From positions 1-39,868 of the forward strand of contig CALKFY010000101.1 of assembly GCA_938084925.1 (NCBI GenBank): a stretch of DNA of 39,868 nucleotides. The letters are read 5' to 3'. This DNA comes from an uncultured Pseudomonadales bacterium. Lineage in GTDB: Bacteria > Pseudomonadota > Gammaproteobacteria > Pseudomonadales > Balneatricaceae. This document shows, piece by piece, positions 15,643 through 22,997 of the stretch. Under the pieces are notes generated by a model. The model was not told where the DNA came from, ran no database searches, and saw nothing but the letters and a program-made list of their open reading frames with translations. Each line of letters starts with the position of its first letter. The stretch's first letter is position 1. A program made the translations under genes and the position numbers.

Positions 15643-16059
15643 TTAGTAAGTCATGCAGGCGGCATTCAACAAGCCAACTGCTACCGATACACCACCTAGC
15701 ATAATGCCAGCGGAAACTTCGTCGTTATTAATGCGCTCGGCAATTCTTGGCATAAAAGTGAAGCGCAAAAAGGCAAAGGCCAACAGCTGAGCAATCAGAG
15801 CCACTACACCCCAAATAACAAAATCCACCAAAGATACAGAGTTGCTAGCAGCGCCGGCTAAAGCAATACTAAAACCAATAACCGCTCCCACTAAACCAAT
15901 GGCTGCAGCAGTACTGTGCTTTTCTTTCACCAACTCCCACTCATCATGGGGAGTAACTAGGGTATAGGCCCACTTAAAGCCCAACAACAATACCAAGGAG
16001 ATACCAAAATAGATGACAAAATCGATCAAACCTAGCAATGATTGCTGCAAAACTTCCAT
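15643..16059 (-). CDS. DUF350 membrane protein (YjfL-like)
   Basis: The 138-residue protein is very hydrophobic, with four predicted transmembrane helices (about 8-32, 50-71, 77-97 and 115-136). This is the length and topology of the DUF350/YjfL family, in which two 2-TM repeats are usual. Internal similarity is visible in the AAIGLVGAVIGFSIALAG and AGIMLGGVSVAVGLLNA segments. It is the first gene of the minus-strand operon with ygiB- and ygiC-like genes and a potassium channel, and its stop lies 13 bp before the ygiB ATG. The biochemical role of the family is unknown, but it recurs with ATP-grasp proteins and PspA relatives. Confidence 0.85.
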   Translation of the reverse strand: MEVLQQSLLGLIDFVIYFGISLVLLLGFKWAYTLVTPHDEWELVKEKHSTAAAIGLVGAVIGFSIALAGAASNSVSLVDFVIWGVVALIAQLLAFAFLRFTFMPRIAERINNDEVSAGIMLGGVSVAVGLLNAACMTY

Positions 16060-16122
16060 ACTTATTTCCCTAAATTCGGTACACTGAGAAGCGCTTATTA
16101 ACGCTATTCTTTTGTTTAACTT

Positions 16123-17211
16123 TTATTTAACTGCAGCTGAGCTCTGAGCAAGCTCTTGCAAAGCCCAATCCATCGCAGGCGCATACCAGTCACCCATCAA
16201 AGGCTTAAGGCGCTGCAAAGAAGCAATTAGCTGCTGCTTGTCACCCATGGCAAAGTTAATATGTCCCACCTTGCGTGCAGGGCGCACTTCTTTACCGTAC
16301 CAGAACACTTCGGCACCAGGGATAGCCAACCACTCGTGGTTGTAATCAATACCTATCAGATTAATCATCACGCTTTCATGCTTGATAACTGCTGGGCCTA
16401 GAGGTAGATCAGCAGTAGCACGCACATGGTATTCAAATTGACTGATGCTAGCACCGGCCTGGGTCCAGTGACCACTATTATGAACCCGTGGGGCTAGCTC
16501 ATTAATTAGCAGCTCATCACCAACACGGAAGCATTCCATGGCCATTACGCCAACGTAGTCTAACTCGCCCATAATGGCACTCAGCATACTTTCCGCTTTG
16601 CTTTGCAATGGCTGTAAACGTGCCAAAGGAGCTAGCGTCACGGCCAGAATACCGTCTTGATGCAGGTTCAAAGCCAATGGATAGAAATGACATTCACCGG
16701 CCCGATTGCGTACGCCAACAATAGACACCTCTTCGTCAAAGCCAATCGCCTGCTCAGCAATAACCTTGTCTTGCCAATCACTAGGCACTTGCGTGTCTTC
16801 ATCTTGCTTGAGCCACAATTGACCACGGCCATCAAAGCCACCGCTACGTTGTTTCAGCAATACACGTGGGCCATAAGCTTCATGCAGTGCCGCTGCAGTT
16901 TGGCCATCGGACACTAACTGCCAAGGTGCAGTTGGCAACTGCAAGCGATCAATCATTTGCTTCTGCGTTACGCGATCGGCAACCAAACCAAACACTTCTC
17001 TGTTCACAAAGTTAGGATGTGCCGCTAGTTGATCAGTAGCTTGCGTGGATGGCCATTGCTCACGTTCAGCCGTGATAACGTCATCAGCAGCCAAATCCAA
17101 GTTGCTATCGTTTTCGATATCAACGGCAATAAGGTCTACACCTAATGGTTGTGCTGCATGCTTCAGCATGGCGCCCAGTTGTCCGGCGCCCAGTACCCAT
17201 ACGCGACTCAT
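16123..17211 (-). CDS. purK: N5-carboxyaminoimidazole ribonucleotide synthase PurK
   Basis: PurK uses ATP and bicarbonate to convert AIR to N5-CAIR in de novo purine synthesis. The 362-residue ATP-grasp protein begins with the family's RVWVLGAGQLGAMLKHAAQP (3-22). It contains LLKQRSGGFDGRGQLWL (about 116-132, glycine-rich ATP loop), EEVSIVGVRNRAGE, MAMECFRVGDELLINELAPR (about 224-243, metal and ATP ligands) and VHNSGHWT (about 244-251). The start codon shares one base with the purE stop (TAATG), a translational-coupling arrangement typical of purEK. Confidence 0.96.
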   Translation of the reverse strand: MSRVWVLGAGQLGAMLKHAAQPLGVDLIAVDIENDSNLDLAADDVITAEREQWPSTQATDQLAAHPNFVNREVFGLVADRVTQKQMIDRLQLPTAPWQLVSDGQTAAALHEAYGPRVLLKQRSGGFDGRGQLWLKQDEDTQVPSDWQDKVIAEQAIGFDEEVSIVGVRNRAGECHFYPLALNLHQDGILAVTLAPLARLQPLQSKAESMLSAIMGELDYVGVMAMECFRVGDELLINELAPRVHNSGHWTQAGASISQFEYHVRATADLPLGPAVIKHESVMINLIGIDYNHEWLAIPGAEVFWYGKEVRPARKVGHINFAMGDKQQLIASLQRLKPLMGDWYAPAMDWALQELAQSSAAVK

Positions 17212-17702
17212 TAGCCTTCCCTCGGATCAGGATTGTCCAAAATAGTTTGTGTTTGCTGGGTACGGAAATCTTCAATACGCTGGGCAAGATCCGCGTCTTG
17301 GTTAGCCAACATTTGGCAAGCCAGCAAACCTGCGTTAAAAGCACCCGCACCACCAATAGCCATACTACCTACGGCTACGCCACGGGGCATTTGCACGATT
17401 GAATACAAGCTATCGACACCACTTAAGGCCTTGCTTTGTACTGGCACACCCAATACTGGCAAACGGGTTTTGGAAGCGACCATGCCTGGCAAGTGCGCAG
17501 CACCACCAGCACCAGCAATAATTACCTGAATACCACGATCGGCAGCCGCCGCTGAGAAGGACATTAGCTTATCGGGAGTACGGTGAGCAGAAACCACTTC
17601 TACTTCGTATTCTACTTCAAAACGATCCATAAGGTCGGTAGCTTCTTGCATGGTTGGCCAATCACTTTTTGACCCCATAATTACGGCAACTTTGGCACTC
17701 AC
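17211..17702 (-). CDS. purE: N5-carboxyaminoimidazole ribonucleotide mutase PurE
   Basis: PurE converts N5-CAIR to CAIR, the step after PurK. The 163-residue protein is a class I PurE with the signature [13 protein letters not shown] (9-21), the SAHRTPDKL motif (39-47, catalytic histidine) and [14 protein letters not shown] (about 64-77). The start is GTG at 17702, preceded by AGGAG at suitable spacing. It is the first gene of the purEK pair. An AT-rich upstream stretch contains a possible -10 on the minus strand, but I could not define a PurR operator. Confidence 0.96.
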   Translation of the reverse strand: MSAKVAVIMGSKSDWPTMQEATDLMDRFEVEYEVEVVSAHRTPDKLMSFSAAAADRGIQVIIAGAGGAAHLPGMVASKTRLPVLGVPVQSKALSGVDSLYSIVQMPRGVAVGSMAIGGAGAFNAGLLACQMLANQDADLAQRIEDFRTQQTQTILDNPDPREG

Positions 17703-17825
17703 TGGCGAGACTCCTAAAATGCGTTATACGTTAAAAAATTAACAAACTCGATGCCAAGTATTTTATCATAGCCAAACTCACTAGTAGAGACATTAGAGGT
17801 GAGCTTTTGATAAAACAGGTAGCCT

Positions 17826-18419
17826 ATGCACAACATCGCTAAACGTCAGCACTGGATCTTTGATATGGATGGCACCCTCACGGTAGGCGTACACGATTTC
17901 GTTATGATGCGCCGTGAGCTTGGCATGGCCGATGACGCCCCTATTTTAGAGACTTTAGCTAACATGCCTGCCGATGAAGCCGCACCCTTGTGGGACAAGG
18001 TGAATGAATTTGAACATCACTTTGCTAGTCTAGCCAAACCCATGCCAGGCGCCCTTGAATTATTACAAAATCTGCAAAGTCGCGGCGTTAAAATGGGTAT
18101 CATCACGCGCAACCTGCACACTGTAGCTCAGCAAACATTGCGCACTTGTGGATTAGAAGAGTTCTTTTTGGAACCTTATATTCTTGACCGCGATAGCTGC
18201 ACCCCCAAGCCATCCCCTGCGGGCCTGGAATATCTGATGCAAGCGTGGCAAGCACAGCAGCAAGACACGGTAATGGTAGGAGACTTTTTATACGATCTGC
18301 AAGCCGGTAAGGCCGCAGGTGTGGCGACGATTCACATCGACACCAAAGGCCAGTTTGCTTGGCCAGAATATACAGATTGGCAAGTGACCAGCCTGCAAGA
18401 TATCAATCTAAACGATTAA
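17826..18419 (+). CDS. HAD-superfamily hydrolase (phosphatase-like)
   Basis: The 197-residue protein has all HAD motifs: motif I FDMDGTLT (13-20, nucleophile D and acid/base D), motif II IITRNL (about 94-99), motif III lysine in CTPKPSPAG (about 122-130) and motif IV VMVGDFLYDLQAG (about 148-160). A helical cap (about 22-75) lies between motifs I and II, as in the phosphoglycolate phosphatase-like subgroup I. The substrate cannot be predicted. It is divergent from purE and convergent with the YbaK-like gene 7 bp downstream. Confidence 0.9.
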   Translation: MHNIAKRQHWIFDMDGTLTVGVHDFVMMRRELGMADDAPILETLANMPADEAAPLWDKVNEFEHHFASLAKPMPGALELLQNLQSRGVKMGIITRNLHTVAQQTLRTCGLEEFFLEPYILDRDSCTPKPSPAGLEYLMQAWQAQQQDTVMVGDFLYDLQAGKAAGVATIHIDTKGQFAWPEYTDWQVTSLQDINLND

Positions 18420-18426
18420 TAAACGA

Positions 18427-18888
18427 TCAAGCTTCTTGCATCACGTCGCAAGTTAGGCCAGAGGTGATCAGCAACAGCTGCTCATAGGTAGTAGGCACGC
18501 CTGTAGAATCGGTACCTGCCGCTGGATAAACCTGATCATAACCACTCAAACTGCTATCAATATGTACTTGTGCTTGAGTAATGCCGAAGGGGCATACGCC
18601 ACCTGGCTTAAATTCAGTAACATCAAAAGTCTCATCTACCGTAGCCATACGGGCCTTCACACCCAAATGACTTTTCATACGCTTGCTGCAAATGCGGCGA
18701 TCACCGGCACACACGATTAGGTGGAAGGTACCGTCTTTGGCTTTGAACAACATAGACTTAGCGATCTGCCCTACAGCCACACCAATTTTTTCGGCTGCTA
18801 GCTCCGAGGTTGGCGTACTACCCGGCTCAAATTGCAGCACTGATAACTGATGCTCATCCAAACAGGCTTGTACCTTAGCGGGGATCAT
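18427..18888 (-). CDS. YbaK/EbsC-family aminoacyl-tRNA deacylase
   Basis: The 153-residue protein matches the trans-editing YbaK/ProX domain, whose members hydrolyse mischarged Ala- or Cys-tRNA(Pro). Visible features are PTSELAAEKIGVAVGQIAKS (about 26-45), with the lysine conserved in the active site, LIVCAGDRRICSKRMKSHLG (about 57-76), PGGVCPFGI (about 95-103) and VYPAAGTDSTGV (about 119-130). It is the free-standing form, and which tRNA it edits cannot be decided from sequence. It is convergent with the HAD hydrolase. Confidence 0.88.
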   Translation of the reverse strand: MIPAKVQACLDEHQLSVLQFEPGSTPTSELAAEKIGVAVGQIAKSMLFKAKDGTFHLIVCAGDRRICSKRMKSHLGVKARMATVDETFDVTEFKPGGVCPFGITQAQVHIDSSLSGYDQVYPAAGTDSTGVPTTYEQLLLITSGLTCDVMQEA

Positions 18889-18967
18889 AAACGCAACTCC
18901 GTATCGACAAACAAGGTGTTATAACCTAAGCTAGCGGCAATAGCAAAGCCAACCCACCTATACCTTT

Positions 18968-19606
18968 ATGAGCGCAACTCTTAGCCTTCTGGCCTACGCG
19001 GCACTTAGCCTTGTACACTGTACCAATGCTGACAAGAGCGATCCCATACGCCGCGCCACCAAACCTTTGTTGATGCCCTTATTATGGCTTACTTATGTGG
19101 TATTTGGTGGTGACAGCAACTGGGTAAATCTCGCGCTTTTGGCAGCTTGGTTGGGCGATGTCGCCTTATTAAATCATAGCAAACGGTCTTTCATGACGGG
19201 GCTAGTGAGCTTTCTCTTTGGTCACCTAGCCATGGCCATGGCCATTTTTGCCCTAATCCCCACTGCAGCAGACATCCCCTGGCTTAACATCATAGCGAGC
19301 AAATTTGCCATTGCCTTAGGGGCTTTTTGGTATCTGCGCCCTCACCTAGGCAGCTTGCAAATGCCTGTGCTAATTTACTGTTTGGTGCTGGCCAGCAAGG
19401 GCACCGTAGCCATTGCCTTGGCTTTACATCTGGGCGACATGTGGGCTTGGGCCCTAGCATCTGGCGCTTTGATCTTTATGGCGTCGGACTTAACTTTAGC
19501 GACCAACCGCTTCGTAAGCGCCTTACCTAAACCACACCTTTGGATCATGAGCACTTACACTTTAGCTCAAGGCCTGATCGTTGTAAGTATGTTGCAACTA
19601 TCGTAA
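18968..19606 (+). CDS. YhhN-family integral membrane protein (lysoplasmalogenase-like)
   Basis: The 212-residue protein is predicted to span the membrane about seven to eight times. It has the conserved YhhN/TMEM86 pattern: RATKPLLMPLLWL (about 29-41), AAWLGDVALL (about 57-66), FLFGHLAMAMAIF (about 80-92) and ALIFMASDLTLATNRF (about 166-181). The conserved aspartates and His lie in these segments. TMEM86 members hydrolyse lysoplasmalogens; the bacterial function is less clear. Its stop lies 4 bp from the end of the convergent AraC-type regulator. Confidence 0.85.
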   Translation: MSATLSLLAYAALSLVHCTNADKSDPIRRATKPLLMPLLWLTYVVFGGDSNWVNLALLAAWLGDVALLNHSKRSFMTGLVSFLFGHLAMAMAIFALIPTAADIPWLNIIASKFAIALGAFWYLRPHLGSLQMPVLIYCLVLASKGTVAIALALHLGDMWAWALASGALIFMASDLTLATNRFVSALPKPHLWIMSTYTLAQGLIVVSMLQLS

Positions 19607-19610
19607 TACG

Positions 19611-20654
19611 CTAAGGCTTCTTCCGGCTACTAGATGGAGTCTTGTTAAAGAACTGGCGATAGCATTTAGAAAAATGTGGGTAAGAGACAAAACCACAGGC
19701 CAGAGAGATATCATTCATGGACAACTGAGTCTGCGTCAACAACTGATGAGAACGTTTTAAGCGCAACTCTAAATAATGGCGGGTTGGCGTACTACCAAGA
19801 TAACGCTGAAATAAACGTTCAACCTGACGTCGAGTAATACCCACCAAAGCAGCAATCTCTTCTGGCGTCAGCATTTCCTCCATGTTATTTTCCATCAAGG
19901 CAATAACGTCTTTTAGATTCTGCGGTAACTGGGTTTCAGATGGATCATGCAAAAATGCTGGCTCGCTGGCATCATTAATGCGGTCACAGGTCAGAATATC
20001 GCAAATACCACGTACAAATTGCTTGCCCTGCGTTTCAACGATTAGCTCCAACATCATATCCAAAGCGCTACTACCGCCAGCGCAGGAAAATACCTTAGTC
20101 TGAGGAGCATCATGCAGCACATAAGCGCGATCTTTCAGCTCTACTTTGTTAAACAGTTCCCGAAAGCTTGCACGATTCTCACGATGTACCGCGCAAGGCA
20201 CGGCCTCCAAGAGGCCGGCATGAGCCAAGGCAAAAACACCATTCCACAACGAACCTAAAGCCAAGGTTTTTACTTGTGGGCGTCGCAAAAAACGTGTCAC
20301 AACAGGATTGGCCTGTAGATCCACACGCAAGCCACCACACACAACTAGCGCATCGATTTGCGACAGATTCAAATCTGCCAAGGTGGTATCCACTACCGCT
20401 GAGAAACCAAGGTCACCACAGATAGAAGCACCATCGATAGACACTAACTGATAACTAAACAGATCAGACTCAGCCAGCAAGTTGGCTGTGCGCAAAGCAT
20501 CAACGGCCGAAGTCAGGGCCATCATAGAGAAGTTTTCTAACAGCAAAAAAGCAAAATTACGCAGTTCTCCCGCACTCTTACCTGCCACAGAAGCTTGGGC
20601 CATGTCAGTAGGTGGAATATTGCCAGCCGCTTGTTGTGAGGTAGTCTCAGCCAT
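19611..20654 (-). CDS. GlxA-family AraC-type transcriptional regulator (DJ-1/PfpI-like N-terminus)
   Basis: The 347-residue regulator has an N-terminal DJ-1/PfpI-like domain (about 30-200; FAFLLLENFSMMALTSAVDA and the AGGSSALDMM region) and a C-terminal AraC domain with two helix-turn-helices (about 245-345; LTPEEIAALVGITRRQVERL and NDISLACGFVSYPHFSKCYR). This architecture is shared with regulators of glycine-betaine, carnitine and choline catabolism (GbdR/CdhR type), but no such catabolic genes are adjacent, so the effector is open. It is divergent from the MoxR-VWA pair across a 240-bp spacer. The N-terminal 25 residues are Ala/Gln-rich and probably disordered. Confidence 0.88.
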   Translation of the reverse strand: MAETTSQQAAGNIPPTDMAQASVAGKSAGELRNFAFLLLENFSMMALTSAVDALRTANLLAESDLFSYQLVSIDGASICGDLGFSAVVDTTLADLNLSQIDALVVCGGLRVDLQANPVVTRFLRRPQVKTLALGSLWNGVFALAHAGLLEAVPCAVHRENRASFRELFNKVELKDRAYVLHDAPQTKVFSCAGGSSALDMMLELIVETQGKQFVRGICDILTCDRINDASEPAFLHDPSETQLPQNLKDVIALMENNMEEMLTPEEIAALVGITRRQVERLFQRYLGSTPTRHYLELRLKRSHQLLTQTQLSMNDISLACGFVSYPHFSKCYRQFFNKTPSSSRKKP

Positions 20655-20843
20655 GAGTAAACTCTACTAGTCAAATTGATCACAATGCCATTAATACGGC
20701 CATTCTAGCATGTTCAATGGCCCACATATTATGGAAAAACGTCATCTGCTGGTTCGATTATTTCGATCCATTGCCTGTAAGCGTCATTGACCCCAAAGTC
20801 AGGCTAGACACTGACTATGGTTCAGGCACAATACCGGCTTTGC

Positions 20844-20849
20844 TATAAT
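20844..20849 (+). promoter_or_regulatory. Probable promoter (-10 box) of the MoxR-VWA operon
   Basis: TATAAT lies 45 bp upstream of the moxR-type start, with a weak -35 TTCAGG (20821-20826) at 17-bp spacing. The rest of the 20655-20894 spacer shows no other strong signal. Confidence 0.5.
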
Positions 20850-20894
20850 CGATATGTGTCTTATTAAACATAACGTCAACAACAGAGAACAACC

Positions 20895-21740
20895 ATGAAA
20901 TTCACCGGTACTGAATCCTACGTCGCCACCAAAGACCTACAAATGGCCGTTAATGCCGCCGTTGCCCTGGAACGCCCACTTTTAATTAAAGGTGAACCTG
21001 GCACAGGTAAAACTCTGCTGGCAGAACAGGTTGCTGAAGCACTAAATATGGAACTGTTGCAATGGCACATCAAGTCCACCACCAAGGCTCAACAAGGTCT
21101 ATATGAATACGATGCTGTATCTCGTTTACGTGACTCTCAGCTAGGCAACGACAAAGTGCATGACGTTAGCAACTACATAAAGCAAGGTAAGTTGTGGCAA
21201 GCCTTTGGTGCCGACAAGCGTTTGGTATTGTTAATCGACGAAATCGACAAGGCCGACATCGAATTCCCTAATGACCTGTTGGTTGAATTAGATAAGATGG
21301 AATTTCATGTTTACGAAACTGGTGAACGCGTCGTTGCCAAGCAACGCCCAGTGGTTATCATCACTAGTAACAACGAAAAGGAACTACCAGATGCATTTTT
21401 GCGTCGCTGTTTCTTCCACTACATCAACTTCCCTGACAAAGACACCATGCGCGCTATTGTCGATGTACACTACCCACAACTCAACGCCAAGCTAGTCGCC
21501 GAAGCCATGGAGATATTTTTTGATCTACGCGAGATTCCAGGCCTCAAGAAAAAGCCTTCTACATCGGAACTAATTGACTGGCTAAAGCTACTTATGGCAG
21601 ACGATATCCCAGATGATATTCTAGCCAACCGTGACCAGACTAAAGCCATCCCGCCTTTGTATGGGGCACTTTTGAAAAACGAACAAGATGTACAGCTATT
21701 AGAACGTCTAGCCTTTATGTCACGTCGCCAAAACCGCTAG
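20895..21740 (+). CDS. MoxR-type AAA+ ATPase
   Basis: The 281-residue protein is an AAA+ ATPase of the MoxR kind, with Walker A KGEPGTGKTLLAEQ (about 37-50), Walker B VLLIDEIDKAD (about 113-123), sensor-1 VIITSNNEKELPDAFLRRC (about 154-172) and a C-terminal helical lid. MoxR ATPases act as chaperones that remodel or insert cofactors into partner enzymes, usually together with a VWA protein. The next gene, 18 bp downstream, encodes such a VWA protein. No client enzyme such as a CO dehydrogenase or methanol dehydrogenase lies nearby, so the target is unknown. Confidence 0.92.
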   Translation: MKFTGTESYVATKDLQMAVNAAVALERPLLIKGEPGTGKTLLAEQVAEALNMELLQWHIKSTTKAQQGLYEYDAVSRLRDSQLGNDKVHDVSNYIKQGKLWQAFGADKRLVLLIDEIDKADIEFPNDLLVELDKMEFHVYETGERVVAKQRPVVIITSNNEKELPDAFLRRCFFHYINFPDKDTMRAIVDVHYPQLNAKLVAEAMEIFFDLREIPGLKKKPSTSELIDWLKLLMADDIPDDILANRDQTKAIPPLYGALLKNEQDVQLLERLAFMSRRQNR

Positions 21741-21758
21741 TAAGTGCTTACATAAACT

Positions 21759-22934
21759 ATGTTAATCGACTTTTTCTACACCCTTAAGAAGGCGCAAATT
21801 CCGGTTTCTATCAAGGAATACCTTATCCTTATGGAAGCCCTGCAAAAGCATTTGGTGTTTGCAGATATGGAAGAATTTTATTATTTGGCTCGCACCTGCC
21901 TAGTCAAAGATGAAATGCACTTTGATAAATTTGACCGCGTATTCGGCGCCTACTTCAAACAACTAGAAGACCTAGAAGGTTTGATCGAAGCCCTGATTCC
22001 TGAAGACTGGTTGCGCGCTGAATTTATGAAGCATCTCAGTGACGAAGACAAAGCTAAACTAGAATCTTTAGGCAGCCTAGAAAAGTTATTAGAGACCTTT
22101 AAAGAACGTCTAGCCGAGCAAGAAAAACGTCATGCTGGTGGTAACAAGTGGGTCGGCACTGGTGGCACCTCACCATTTGGCCACAGTGGCTATCATCCAG
22201 AAGGTATTCGCGTTGGCGGCGAAAGCCGCAACAAGAGCGCTGCCAAAGTATGGGAAGAACGCCAATTCCGCAATCTAGACGACAGTGTAGAACTGGGCAC
22301 TCGCAACCTTAAGGTTGCCTTGCGTAAGCTACGCCAATTTGCTCGTACCGGTGCGGCAGAAGAACTCGACCTTGATCACACCATTAGCGCCACAGCCAAA
22401 AATGCCGGCATGCTAGATCTCAAGTTAGTACCGGAACGTCATAACTCAGTAAAGGTGCTCTTACTGCTTGATGTAGGCGGTTCCATGGACCCGTACATAC
22501 AAGTATGCGAAGAGCTATTTGCCGCTTGCCGTACCGAATTCAAGCACCTTAAACAGTTTTACTTTCACAACTTTATCTACGAAAGCATGTGGACAGACAA
22601 CCTACGCAGGCAACAGCAACGTACAGCCTTGTATGACATCTTGCATACCTACGGCAAGGACTACAAGGTAATCTTTGTTGGCGATGCCTCTATGGCGCCC
22701 TATGAAATCAGTTCGCCTTACGGCAGTGTTGAGCATATGAACAAAGAACCAGGGGCTACCTGGATGCAGCGCCTAACACAGCACTTCGATAAGGTAGTAT
22801 GGCTTAATCCAGTGCATGAAAACCATTGGGGTTATACCCATTCCATTAGTCTTACTCAGCAACTAATTGACCACAAAATGTATCCGCTCACAGTAGCTGG
22901 TTTAGGCGACGCTATTCGCCACCTAGCCAAATAA
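21759..22934 (+). CDS. VWA-domain protein, CoxE-like
   Basis: The 391-residue protein has a helical N-terminal half (about 1-210) that includes a conserved glycine-rich loop (about 126-150, GTGGTSPFGHSGYHPEGI). A von Willebrand factor A domain follows from about 228. The metal-site motif reads LLLLDVGGSMDPYI (about 231-244), with glycine where the canonical DxSxS has its first serine. The pairing with a MoxR ATPase is the standard MoxR-CoxE arrangement. It is probably cytoplasmic, since no signal or membrane segment was seen. The 3' half (ICVGDASMAPYE-like region, about 306-316) is well conserved in the family. Confidence 0.9.
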   Translation: MLIDFFYTLKKAQIPVSIKEYLILMEALQKHLVFADMEEFYYLARTCLVKDEMHFDKFDRVFGAYFKQLEDLEGLIEALIPEDWLRAEFMKHLSDEDKAKLESLGSLEKLLETFKERLAEQEKRHAGGNKWVGTGGTSPFGHSGYHPEGIRVGGESRNKSAAKVWEERQFRNLDDSVELGTRNLKVALRKLRQFARTGAAEELDLDHTISATAKNAGMLDLKLVPERHNSVKVLLLLDVGGSMDPYIQVCEELFAACRTEFKHLKQFYFHNFIYESMWTDNLRRQQQRTALYDILHTYGKDYKVIFVGDASMAPYEISSPYGSVEHMNKEPGATWMQRLTQHFDKVVWLNPVHENHWGYTHSISLTQQLIDHKMYPLTVAGLGDAIRHLAK

Positions 22935-22997
22935 CAGGAATCTGCGGCAGATTAACGCTACAATCGGCTTTCTATCCATCAAGACAGAGCTTCATTC

